Positions 26,847 through 34,968 of a DNA stretch of 58,129 nucleotides are shown here, in pieces. How positions within the stretch are numbered: position 1 is the stretch's first letter; every line of letters starts with the position of its first letter. The notes below the pieces were generated by a model. That model had not been told where the DNA came from and searched no databases. It worked only from the letters and a program-made list of their open reading frames with translations. The position numbers and the translations under genes were made by a program. Source of the stretch: Planctomycetaceae bacterium (lineage in GTDB: Bacteria; Planctomycetota; Planctomycetia; Planctomycetales; Planctomycetaceae); assembly GCA_014762625.1 (NCBI GenBank), contig JABURQ010000042.1, positions 1-58,129 on the forward strand, given 5' to 3'.

Positions 26847-29741
26847 ATGCACGAGACAGAACGTCTCTCGAGCGAACAGCTCTCGCAAGAAGCGAACGGC
26901 CATCAAACTTCAAAACCACAAGCCATGAAAGTTGCACCGTACTTCTGTCCCCCCAGTGTCGACCCGTTCACAACGGTCGATTGGGAGCCCCGGACAGCAC
27001 AAATCAAGGACGAAAACGGCGGCGTGCTTTTCGAGCAAACCGACTGCCTCGTTCCGAGCGATTGGAGTGCTTTGGCAACGAATGTTGTGGTCAGCAAGTA
27101 TTTCTTTGGGGAACCCGGCACGGAAGAACGGGAAACCAGCATCCGCCAGGTCATCCACCGCGTCGCGAGAACCATCGCCGACTGGGGAACCGAGGACGGT
27201 TACTTCGCCTCTGAAAAAGACGGCGAAAATTTCTACCGCGAACTCGCCTGGTTGTGCGTCCATCAGCACGGGTCGTTCAACTCACCGGTCTGGTTCAACG
27301 TGGGAATGTACCATCAATACGGCGTCAAGGGGTGTCGTGGGAATTACCACTTCGATCCCGAAACGCGGGCGATTCATCGTCCCGATTCTCCGTACGAGTT
27401 TCCGCAAGCGTCCGCCTGCTTTATTCAGTCGGTCGAAGACAACATGGAAGACATCATGCGTCTCGCGACCAGCGAAGCGATGCTCTTCAAATTCGGATCG
27501 GGAACCGGTACCGACCTCTCGACCATTCGTTCCAGCAAAGAGAAGCTTTCCGGTGGTGGTTCGCCGTCCGGTCCGCTTTCCTTCATGCGGGTCTACGACC
27601 AGATTGCCGCCGTGGTGAAATCGGGTGGAAAAACCCGTCGCGCCGCTAAGATGCAGTCTCTGAAAGACTGGCACCCCGACGTGCTGGAATTCATCAAGTG
27701 CAAAGCCAACGAAGAGAAGAAAGCTCGCTGCCTGATCGATAGCGGCGAGTACGATTCCAACTTCAACGGCGAAGCGTATTCCTCCATCATGTTCCAGAAC
27801 GCGAACCTCTCGGTCCGCGTCAGCGACGAATTCATGACGTCGGTGCTGGAAGGCAAGCCGTGGCAGACGAAGTTCGTCACCGGCGAAAAGCAGGACGGTC
27901 CGACCTACGACGCCCAGGAGTTGATGCACGAAATCGCTTACGGCACCTGGTACTGCGGCGACCCCGGATTGCAGTATGAAACCACGATTAACAAGTGGCA
28001 TACCTGCAAAAACACCGGACCGATCAACGCGTCGAATCCCTGTTCGGAATATATGTTCCTCGACGATACGGCCTGTAACCTGGCCAGCCTGAACCTGAAG
28101 AAGTATCAGGAAGCCGACGGATCGTTCAACGTCGAACGTTTCTGTCGCGCCGCCTCGATCTATATCACGGCTCAGGAAATTCTGGTCGATCACGCCAGTT
28201 ACCCGACTCCCGCCATCGCGGAAAACAGTCATCTGTTCCGTCCGTTGGGTCTCGGATACGCCAACCTCGGCAGTATGCTGATGTCGATGGGAATCCCCTA
28301 CGATAGTGAAGCGGGCAACGGCATCTGCGGTGCCCTCACCGCCCTGCTGACCGGTCAGGCCTATCTGACTTCCAGCCGCATCGCCGGTCATCTCGGCACT
28401 TTCCGCGGCTACGACGAAAACGCCGAACCGATGTTGGACGTCATGCGGATGCACCGCGACGCCACCAAGGACATCAACACTGAATGTCCGGCGTACCTGC
28501 GTCAGGCGGCTCGCGAGCTGTGGGACAAAGTGGTCGATAGCGGCGAACAACACGGTTACCGCAACGCCCAGGCGACCGTGCTCGCACCGACCGGAACGAT
28601 CGCCTTCATGATGGACTGCGACACTACCGGCATCGAACCGGATATCGCCCTCGTGAAGTACAAGCAACTCGCCGGCGGCGGCATGATGAAAATCATCAAC
28701 CGCACCGTGCCGAAAGCTCTCGATACGCTCGGCTATCCCGCCGAGCAGATCACCGAAATCCTGGCGTACATCGAAGAGAACGACACGATCGAAGGGGCCC
28801 CGCACATCAAAGACGAAGACCTGCCGGTCTTCGACTGTGCCTTCACCCCGGCGAACGGCACCCGTTCGATTCACTGGAAAGCTCACGTCAAGATGATGGC
28901 GGCGGCTCAGCCGTTCCTCTCCGGTGCGATTTCGAAAACGGTCAACATGCCGGCCGATTCGACCGTCGAAGATATTCAGGAAGCCTACATCGAAGGTTGG
29001 AAACTGGGCTTGAAAGCTCTTGCGATTTACCGCGACGGCTCGAAACAGTCTCAACCGCTGGCGACCAAGAAGGAAGGCGACCGCAAAAAACTCGCTGCCG
29101 GAGAACTCGGCCCGATGCGTCGGCGTCTCCCCGAAACCCGTCAGTCGATCACTCACAAGTTCAACGTGGGCGGTCACGAAGGGTACGTCACCGTGGGAAC
29201 GTTCGAAGACGGCATGCCGGGCGAACTGTTCATCACGATGGCGAAGGAAGGGTCCACCATCGGCGGTCTGATGGATGTGATCGGAACGGAAACGTCGATG
29301 GCGTTGCAATACGGCGTACCGCTGCAAGCCCTCGTCGACAAGTTCAGTCACATGCGATTCGAACCGTCCGGATTCACGGGCAACCCCGACATCCCGATGG
29401 CGAAAAGTATCGTGGACTACATCTTCCGCTGGATGGGGATTCAATTCCTGCCCGGCTATCGCGAAGCGAATACGCCGAAGCGTCCGGGAGATGAAGCCGC
29501 CGAAACCGCGACCGAGGAAAGTTCGCCTCAAGTCGTCAAGGAAGAGATCGAAAAGATCGTCGCCGCCCACGCCGCCGAAACGGCGGAAGACGGAAACGGC
29601 GATTCGCCGCAACTGCGATCGAAGCAATTTGCTCGTTTCCAGTCAGACGCTCCGGCGTGCGACAACTGCGGTTCGATCACCGTCCGAAACGGCAACTGTT
29701 ACCTGTGTCATAACTGCGGTGCCTCCATGGGCTGCAGCTAA
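26847..29741 (+). CDS. nrdJ: Adenosylcobalamin-dependent (class II) ribonucleotide reductase
   Basis: A 964-residue class II reductase that makes deoxyribonucleotides without oxygen dependence. QASACFIQSVEDNMEDIM opens the substrate site, FGSGTGTDLSTIRSS follows, NPCSEYMFLDDTACNLASLNL carries the active-site C-x-E region, and APTGTIAFMMDCDTTGIEP is near the effector region. The C-terminus has the TSCPhobic-type domain and a zinc ribbon with CDNCG and CYLCHNCG. The ATG at 26847 is preceded by GAGGAG eight bases away; the GTG at 26838 overlaps that site and was rejected. The TAA stop shares its last base with a MITE-like element. Confidence 0.96.
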   Translation: MHETERLSSEQLSQEANGHQTSKPQAMKVAPYFCPPSVDPFTTVDWEPRTAQIKDENGGVLFEQTDCLVPSDWSALATNVVVSKYFFGEPGTEERETSIRQVIHRVARTIADWGTEDGYFASEKDGENFYRELAWLCVHQHGSFNSPVWFNVGMYHQYGVKGCRGNYHFDPETRAIHRPDSPYEFPQASACFIQSVEDNMEDIMRLATSEAMLFKFGSGTGTDLSTIRSSKEKLSGGGSPSGPLSFMRVYDQIAAVVKSGGKTRRAAKMQSLKDWHPDVLEFIKCKANEEKKARCLIDSGEYDSNFNGEAYSSIMFQNANLSVRVSDEFMTSVLEGKPWQTKFVTGEKQDGPTYDAQELMHEIAYGTWYCGDPGLQYETTINKWHTCKNTGPINASNPCSEYMFLDDTACNLASLNLKKYQEADGSFNVERFCRAASIYITAQEILVDHASYPTPAIAENSHLFRPLGLGYANLGSMLMSMGIPYDSEAGNGICGALTALLTGQAYLTSSRIAGHLGTFRGYDENAEPMLDVMRMHRDATKDINTECPAYLRQAARELWDKVVDSGEQHGYRNAQATVLAPTGTIAFMMDCDTTGIEPDIALVKYKQLAGGGMMKIINRTVPKALDTLGYPAEQITEILAYIEENDTIEGAPHIKDEDLPVFDCAFTPANGTRSIHWKAHVKMMAAAQPFLSGAISKTVNMPADSTVEDIQEAYIEGWKLGLKALAIYRDGSKQSQPLATKKEGDRKKLAAGELGPMRRRLPETRQSITHKFNVGGHEGYVTVGTFEDGMPGELFITMAKEGSTIGGLMDVIGTETSMALQYGVPLQALVDKFSHMRFEPSGFTGNPDIPMAKSIVDYIFRWMGIQFLPGYREANTPKRPGDEAAETATEESSPQVVKEEIEKIVAAHAAETAEDGNGDSPQLRSKQFARFQSDAPACDNCGSITVRNGNCYLCHNCGASMGCS

Positions 29742-29901
29742 CAGCGTGTTGAGAAACGGATTTGTTAGCGAGAATGAGAGTTTTGAGATGAGCACAAGGA
29801 AGAAATTCGCAGGTGAATCCCATGATTCATCGAGAATTTGTGACGATGTGATTCAGCTCAAAAATCCATTCGCAGCAAAATTAAGTTTTTCAACGGGCTG
29901 T
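29741..29901 (+). mobile_element. 161-bp MITE-like element, copy 1, at the nrdJ stop
   Basis: Ends ACAGCGTGTTGAGAAAC and (inverted) ACAGCCCGTTGAAAAAC form imperfect terminal inverted repeats of 17 bases, and TA flanks both sides (29739-29740 and 29902-29903). The inner part is stop-free in one frame (from STRKKFAGESHDSSR) but too short for a gene. An inverted copy of the same length and about 90 percent identity lies at 42505-42665. TA flanks and size suggest a non-autonomous element moved by an IS630/mariner-like transposase, which is not in the window. Confidence 0.85.
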
Positions 29902-30057
29902 TAACCCCTTGCGGGGATTGGGCCGCGAGGTGCGTGGAATAGAAATTCGAAAGAGTCATCCCGCGAGCCAGCACGCTCAATTCACAATTTGAAACGACTT
30001 CCGCTGACACTCCTTCTTCAAGGACGAGCTCGGCGGCAAGGATGCCACCCACAACCG

Positions 30058-30090
30058 ACCCGGTTGCGAGCAATCGCAACCGGGTTTTTT
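30058..30090 (+). terminator. Rho-independent terminator downstream of nrdJ
   Basis: ACCCGGTTGCG (30058-30068), six-base loop, CGCAACCGGGT (30075-30085), then a run of T to 30090: an 11-base-pair perfect stem with a T tract. It lies about 315 bases past the nrdJ stop, beyond the MITE, so the MITE may have pushed it away from the gene. Confidence 0.92.
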
Positions 30091-30170
30091 GTTGGGTTGG
30101 TGGGCGGTCAGTAGTTCGTTGTCAGTTGGTGATGGACGAGCGACCAATGTGAGCAGGGCAATTCAAATAG

Positions 30171-30208
30171 AACACTGATGAAACGGAAGAAAACGGAGTG
30201 ACACGGAA
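30171..30208 (+). repeat. Phrase-like dispersed repeat
   Basis: AACACTGATGAAACGGAAGA followed by AAACGGAGTGACACGG. Nearly the same text is at 10614-10650, and at 24799-24838 on the other strand; a looser version is at 11923-11957. Confidence 0.65.
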
Positions 30209-30313
30209 ATACAAGAGCAATAAACTAAGTGAACATCGTATTTTGCCTATGTGTCAACTCTCTTCGAAGAATATTTCGTATCAATCAATTCTAATTTCAT
30301 TAATCTCAAAATC

Positions 30314-30646
30314 ATGGCTTTATCAAAGAAAAAAAGTCGGCCAATTTGCGTAGATGGGAAGGACTATCGATGGAGCGTCTCGATGACAACATTGTCAGCT
30401 CCATATGAAGTTCTTCTGACGGTCCAATCTATTGAAAATGGGGCAAAGCTTTCAGTCCAGATTCCATCTTGCGACCGTTGGTTGATACATCCCCAAAAAG
30501 CTCCTGAGTTTAACTATGAGGCAGTCACCCCTTCTCTCGTTTCAGAATTGATTCTCGCTGCCAAAAAAACAGGTTGGATTCCTGATAAACCCGGTCCAGC
30601 GCACAAATATGTTTTGCAAGAAAACAACATGCTTGAAAAACTGTAA
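30314..30646 (+). CDS. Hypothetical protein, 110 residues
   Basis: Begins MALSKKKSRPICVDGKDYRW, a pattern of small basic start followed by beta strands, and ends GPAHKYVLQENNMLEKL. Frame open further upstream from 30251, but that part looks non-coding. Not recognised; no signal peptide or membrane segment. AT-richer than its neighbours, which may point to recent arrival in this repeat-flanked spot. Confidence 0.55.
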   Translation: MALSKKKSRPICVDGKDYRWSVSMTTLSAPYEVLLTVQSIENGAKLSVQIPSCDRWLIHPQKAPEFNYEAVTPSLVSELILAAKKTGWIPDKPGPAHKYVLQENNMLEKL

Positions 30647-30702
30647 CATGTAACGGGGCAGTTGTTGCCCTGACTCCTATCTCCTACCCCCTAATCACGA
30701 TC

Positions 30703-31176
30703 ATGACACTCACCATCGACGGTCTCGTCCAAAACCCGCAATCCTGGTCCTTCGCCGATCTGCAAGCGCTACCGGATGACATCCGCATTCCCGACGTCAG
30801 CCAGATCGTTTCCGGCAAAGCGGGTGTGGGACTCACGCTGAAAGGGGTCCTCGATCTCGTCCAGCCAACACAGGACGATTTCTGGATCACGTTCCATGCG
30901 TCGCGGGACGATTTCGCCTCCAGCATTCCAGCGGACCCGACGGTGATCGAAACCGGCATAATCCTCTACGAGCAGGACGGCGCAGAATTGCCGGTCGAAA
31001 AGGGAGGCCCTACGCGGTTCATGATTCCGAACCCGGCGGCCTGCCAGACGGCGGAACTGGATGAATGCGCGAATGTAAAATTCCTCGATCGGATTGAGAT
31101 CACCGCCGAACGGGGACGCGATACTCGTCCGACGAACGAGGAAGAACACGCCGCCTTACACGATCACGATTCATAA
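30703..31176 (+). CDS. Sulfite-oxidase-like molybdopterin domain protein without the Moco cysteine
   Basis: A 157-residue protein resembling a lone Oxidored_molyb (SUOX-type) domain: MTLTIDGLVQNPQSWSFADL with LQALP is the typical entry, then GVGLTLKGVLDLV and SRDDFASSIP, ending in RFMIPNPAACQTAELDECANVKFLDRIEI. In active enzymes a cysteine binds molybdenum just before the GVPL-like turn; here that stretch reads IPDVSQIVSGKAGVG without cysteine. Cytoplasmic by lack of a signal. A redox role is therefore unproven. A His-rich HDHD tail is present. Confidence 0.65.
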   Translation: MTLTIDGLVQNPQSWSFADLQALPDDIRIPDVSQIVSGKAGVGLTLKGVLDLVQPTQDDFWITFHASRDDFASSIPADPTVIETGIILYEQDGAELPVEKGGPTRFMIPNPAACQTAELDECANVKFLDRIEITAERGRDTRPTNEEEHAALHDHDS

Positions 31177-31178
31177 AA

Positions 31179-31289
31179 TTGTAGCCGCGTTCGTAAGAAC
31201 GCAGGTGATCGCGGAAACGACGTTCACAAAAGAATAAACTGATGCAACTCGCTCGACTTTCACCTGCCGTCTTACGACGGCGGCTACAA
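31179..31289. repeat. BIME-like inverted REP doublet B (111 bp)
   Basis: Same layout as 19627-19737 but inverted. Arms are TTGTAGCCG + CGTTC-GTAA-GAACG + CAGGTGA and, inward from the right end, TTGTAGCCG + CCGTC-GTAA-GACGG + CAGGTGA. It begins three bases after the stop of the sulfite-oxidase-like gene and ends 60 bases before the SRPBCC gene, so it could act on transcript ends or RNA stability. Confidence 0.85.
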
Positions 31290-31349
31290 TTGCTTCACGT
31301 TGAATCTCTGAGTAAGAGCATTTTACGATGTTTTCAGAGGGGACCACTC

Positions 31350-31799
31350 ATGAAACATTCCGCCTCCGTCACGATTAATCGGCCAATCGACATCGTCTTC
31401 GATTTGACCAACAACCACGTCTCTGAGTGGAGTATTATGGTGGTTGAGGAAAAATTTCTCGAAGAGACCCCCGAAGTTGTCGGCTCCACATTCCAAACAT
31501 TGACGGAGGATCGCGGTCATCAGATGGAACTCACCGGAACCGTCACAGCGTACCAGCCTCCCAACCACAGTGCCGTGCATCTGGAAGGTGATATGTTCAA
31601 TATCGATGCCGTCTATCAGTTCGAGAAAATCTCGGAGAACGAAACCCGCGTAACACAAACATCCAGAGTAACATCGAAAGGATTCCTCAAAGTCTTCTTG
31701 TTGCTATTCGGTTGGTTGATGAAGAGATCCGGCTTGAATGGCGTTAATAGAGAATTGGAAAGCCTGAAAGCGTTTTGCGAATCGTACGAAGAAGAGTGA
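31350..31799 (+). CDS. SRPBCC (START-like) superfamily protein
   Basis: A 149-residue protein with the polyketide-cyclase/START-like pattern: SASVTINRPIDIVFDLTNN (strand and helix at the ligand cavity entry), GSTFQTLTEDRG, YQFEKISENETRVTQTSRV and a long C-terminal helix (LNGVNRELESLKAFCESY). A ligand-binding role is general to the family; no ligand can be named. GAGGGG lies eight bases before the ATG. The frame extends upstream into BIME B, which was not accepted as coding. Confidence 0.85.
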   Translation: MKHSASVTINRPIDIVFDLTNNHVSEWSIMVVEEKFLEETPEVVGSTFQTLTEDRGHQMELTGTVTAYQPPNHSAVHLEGDMFNIDAVYQFEKISENETRVTQTSRVTSKGFLKVFLLLFGWLMKRSGLNGVNRELESLKAFCESYEEE

Positions 31800-31867
31800 A
31801 AATTCCTCATTTTTCGTGAGATCCGCGGTTCGATTTCGACTCTGATAGAGAAACCTCTTTCCTATCT

Positions 31868-31874
31868 GAGGGAG
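31868..31874 (+). promoter_or_regulatory. Ribosome-binding site that points to an AUU start
   Basis: GAGGGAG, seven bases before ATT at 31882. No ATG, GTG or TTG in this frame lies between the preceding in-frame TGA (31867) and GTG at 32017, yet the codons from 31882 on encode a clear signal peptide. Confidence 0.6.
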
Positions 31875-31881
31875 TCGAGCC

Positions 31882-33849
31882 ATTCCCCGTTACATATGCT
31901 TAATCGCTGCCTGTTTTCTCCTGTCAGCGGCGTCACTGCGCGCGGAGGAGCCGCCGCCCGAGAAATTTCTGGAATCGCTCCCGGCGGAAAGCCTCGCCAG
32001 TCTTTCGATCCGCAATGTGGACAAACTGGATCGCAGTATTGCTGAGATCGAGAAGGACAAACCCGGCTGGCGCTGGCCCTTGAAAACCATCATTCGATTT
32101 GCGACCTCCTACATGCGCATCCAAAAAGGGATCAACTGGGAAGGAAACTTCTCCGTCGTCCTGTATGGTTGGAATAAACCTGATCTGAACGACGAAGCGT
32201 TCAAGCACCTGGTGTTTCGGATCCCGTTCGATGATCCGGGTATGATGGCCGGAAATTTTAAGCTGACCGACGAAGACTTCGTTGAAGGAAAAATTCATCG
32301 TATCGAGGATCAGGTCAACACTTGGGGAAATCATGAGAAAACGATTTACGCCTGTCGTCATGGCCGAAATGCTGTGTTGTGTCAGACAAAGGAAGTGCTC
32401 GAACAGTACCTGCAAGCCAAGCCGCTCTCATCGAGGGTCGCTTCGGACCCCGGCGGACGACTGACGGATTCTGACATCTTGTTTCAGGTCGACACTCAGC
32501 ATTTTCGACCGGAGAAATACGATGATCAGAAAGCCAAAATCTTGCGAGAGATATTCGTCGGACAACCGGATGAAGTGATCGAACGCGCGAGCCAAATTAT
32601 TGATGCCGTCGAGCACGGATTCCTCTCATTGAAAGTCGACCGGGGCGCTCATTTTCGCATGCAGTTTTCTCTGGACGACGAGTTGGACGATTCTTCGAAG
32701 CAGCTTTTGAAGCGCTGGTCGAGCCCGACGGGGGAACCTTCGCTGACGGGATTCCCGGACGGAGATGTAATTCTGGCGCTCAGTAAAACTGCGGGGGAAC
32801 TCGGCAATCCAAAAATCGTCCAACAGATCACCGCCTGGGTGATGAAAGAATTGATCAGGAATCGTGATTTGGCCAATATCATCGTCCCCTACCTGCAACC
32901 AAAAGACGAAACGTTTCACGGCGTCATCGACGAACTGTGGAATTCGATTCTGGAAGCCCGTTCGGGCGTTTACAAAAATGAGAAACCGACCGTCGACGGC
33001 CTGGCGAATCTGCTACTGATTTTCAAACCGAAGAACGCCGACCAGTTCCGGACCCAACTCGCCAGCCTGGTCAAGTTTTCCCGAGGGACCGTCTACAAAC
33101 CGAACAACCAGACTCCCGAACCGATTACCGAGGCGGAAATCGAGGCGCTGATCGTGCAACTCAACGCGGATTCGTTTCAGGAACGTTCCGCGGCCACCTT
33201 GAGACTGAAACTGCTGGGCGAACCGGCACTCCCACTCCTCGAGCAATCCGCCCAGGGGCAAAATACTGAAGTCGCTCTTCGCTCCCGCAGACTGGTGAAG
33301 ACCATTCGCAAAAATGTGGAAGAGAGCACCGAAAATCTCCTCAAGGAAGGATTGGCGACGTTGCCCGTGCCGGAATTTGTCTTTTATGAGAACCATCGTC
33401 AGATTCTGGGCTGTCAGGTCGATTTACTCGAGGCGGTCTGGAAGGGAAAACATAAGATCAATGAAGACCAGTTGAAAGAACTGGTCGGTCCCCAAGGACA
33501 TGAAATACTGCTCGTTCATGTGAATGAGGAAATCATCCTCTTCTGGGGTTCCGATCGAGCGCTGCTCGAGAAATCCGTCGAACTCCTGAAAGCCGGCAAG
33601 TCGGGCGTTGATTCACGACGGGAACTCTTCACTCAACACGCCTCAAAAAATCGACTGATGGAAACCCACGCCTCGCTTCAGAAGCTCTACCTGATGGCGG
33701 GTGACAGCGTGCCGAATCGAGGACCGCTCAAAGAGGTCACTGAAGACGTTTCTTCCTTCAGCCTGGAATTGACCCCGACTCATTTACTGGGTGACGCCAC
33801 CTTTCCGAAGGCGGAATTCCGGCTCCTGTCACGGGGAATCTTATATTAG
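31882..33849 (+). CDS. Large secreted hypothetical protein with probable AUU start
   Basis: Read from ATT at 31882 it has 655 residues and starts with a signal peptide (IPRYICLIAACFLLSAASLR, then AEEPPPEKF). Using GTG at 32017 would cut 45 residues including that whole signal. The middle is not recognised. At about residue 415-480 a short HEAT-like stretch (QLNADSFQERSAATLRLKLL) resembles modules common in planctomycete secreted proteins. Both halves carry self-similar text about 'FYENHRQILG' and 'IYACRHGRNAVLC', possibly a duplicated domain. Location outside the cytoplasm is inferred. It precedes the polyphosphate operon by 100 bases on the same strand. Confidence 0.75.
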   Translation: MPRYICLIAACFLLSAASLRAEEPPPEKFLESLPAESLASLSIRNVDKLDRSIAEIEKDKPGWRWPLKTIIRFATSYMRIQKGINWEGNFSVVLYGWNKPDLNDEAFKHLVFRIPFDDPGMMAGNFKLTDEDFVEGKIHRIEDQVNTWGNHEKTIYACRHGRNAVLCQTKEVLEQYLQAKPLSSRVASDPGGRLTDSDILFQVDTQHFRPEKYDDQKAKILREIFVGQPDEVIERASQIIDAVEHGFLSLKVDRGAHFRMQFSLDDELDDSSKQLLKRWSSPTGEPSLTGFPDGDVILALSKTAGELGNPKIVQQITAWVMKELIRNRDLANIIVPYLQPKDETFHGVIDELWNSILEARSGVYKNEKPTVDGLANLLLIFKPKNADQFRTQLASLVKFSRGTVYKPNNQTPEPITEAEIEALIVQLNADSFQERSAATLRLKLLGEPALPLLEQSAQGQNTEVALRSRRLVKTIRKNVEESTENLLKEGLATLPVPEFVFYENHRQILGCQVDLLEAVWKGKHKINEDQLKELVGPQGHEILLVHVNEEIILFWGSDRALLEKSVELLKAGKSGVDSRRELFTQHASKNRLMETHASLQKLYLMAGDSVPNRGPLKEVTEDVSSFSLELTPTHLLGDATFPKAEFRLLSRGILY

Positions 33850-33951
33850 CCGTTGTTTCGGGAGTCGTCGCGCACTCCAATTTCGAGCGAAAGTGCGTTA
33901 CAGTAGTGATGTTACGTTTGCAGGCAATCTTCTCCAACCCAAGGTTCTCTC

Positions 33952-34968
33952 ATGAGTGACGAAAAAGACGACAAACAGGATGTTTGGGTCGGCTTCGATC
34001 TCGGCGGCACGAAAATGCTGGCTGTCATTCTCGATGAAAATCTCAAGCCCCTCGGCCGAAAACGTCGCAAAACCCGCGGCCACGAAGGTGCGGATGCGGG
34101 ACTCGAACGGATCGAGGAAACGATTCAGAAAGCGTTCAAAGATGCGGATGTCGATCCGTCCCGACTGCGGGGGATCGGGATCGGTTGTCCGGGGATCCTC
34201 GATTTGAAAAAGGGAATTATCAACGAAGCCCCCAATCTCGGCTGGACCGACGCGATGGTCTGTTCGTATCTCAACAAAAAATACGATGTGCCGGTGATTC
34301 TGCTGAACGATGTCGATGCCGGACTCTACGGTGAATACCATTTTGGAGCAGCGAAAAAATCACGCAGTGTATTGGGCATTTTTCCGGGTACGGGCATTGG
34401 AGGAGCGTTCCTTTACGAAGGTAAAATCATGCAGGGGGATGGCCGATCCTGTATGGAGATCGGTCATATTCAGGTCATGCCGGACGGTCCGTTATGCGGC
34501 TGCGGCCGACGCGGATGTCTGGAGGCGGTCGCCAGTCGCCTCGCGATTTCCGCCGCCATCGCCCAGGCCGCATTTCGCGGACAGGCCCCTTACGTCCGCG
34601 ATCAGGTGGGAACCGATCTCAGCGAGATCCGTAGCGGCATGATCTCCGAAGCGGTTGAGAAAGATAAAGTCGTCAAACAGATTGTCCAGGATGCGGCTTA
34701 TCAAATCGGGATCGCGGCCGGAAGTATGATTCATTTGCTGTCCCCGGACAAAATTGTCCTCGGCGGTGGTTTAGCGGAAGCCCTGCCCGACCTGTTCAAA
34801 AAGGGTGTCAAATCGGGCATCGAAGACTGGATCATGCCGTCGTTCAAGGACAGCTATGAGGTCAAAGTCGCCGAACTGGGTGACGATTCCGCGGTCCTCG
34901 GTGCGGCCGCATATGCACGCGACACGTTTCATAATCGCGTGAAAGAGGAGGAGAGTGACGCCTCATGA
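33952..34968 (+). CDS. ROK family sugar kinase (glucokinase-like)
   Basis: A 338-residue sugar kinase. GFDLGGTKM (residues 14-22) is the phosphate-binding loop, LNDVDAGLYGEY contains the catalytic aspartate region, GTGIGGAF is the second phosphate motif, and GHIQVMPDGPLCGCGRRGCLE is the ROK zinc signature. The likely reaction is glucose to glucose-6-phosphate. Because its stop overlaps the ppx start (ATGA) and the operon encodes PPK1 and PPK2, polyphosphate might be the phosphoryl donor, as in the ROK-type polyphosphate glucokinases; this is inference from context. Confidence 0.92.
   Translation: MSDEKDDKQDVWVGFDLGGTKMLAVILDENLKPLGRKRRKTRGHEGADAGLERIEETIQKAFKDADVDPSRLRGIGIGCPGILDLKKGIINEAPNLGWTDAMVCSYLNKKYDVPVILLNDVDAGLYGEYHFGAAKKSRSVLGIFPGTGIGGAFLYEGKIMQGDGRSCMEIGHIQVMPDGPLCGCGRRGCLEAVASRLAISAAIAQAAFRGQAPYVRDQVGTDLSEIRSGMISEAVEKDKVVKQIVQDAAYQIGIAAGSMIHLLSPDKIVLGGGLAEALPDLFKKGVKSGIEDWIMPSFKDSYEVKVAELGDDSAVLGAAAYARDTFHNRVKEEESDAS

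Larger units (their letters stand above)
29904..30313. other. Non-coding gap after nrdJ and its MITE
   Basis: Contains a strong terminator (30058-30090), a GTCAGTAGTTCGTTGTCAG phrase (30109-30127) and the ACACTGATGAAACGG-type phrase (30171-30208). Otherwise nothing recognised. Confidence 0.5.

Noticed and set aside
27282-29627. Long antisense ORF of 781 codons opposite nrdJ
   Set aside because: It is the complement of the strongly biased nrdJ codons (R/F/H/V-rich, no domain pattern); nrdJ motifs are unmistakable.
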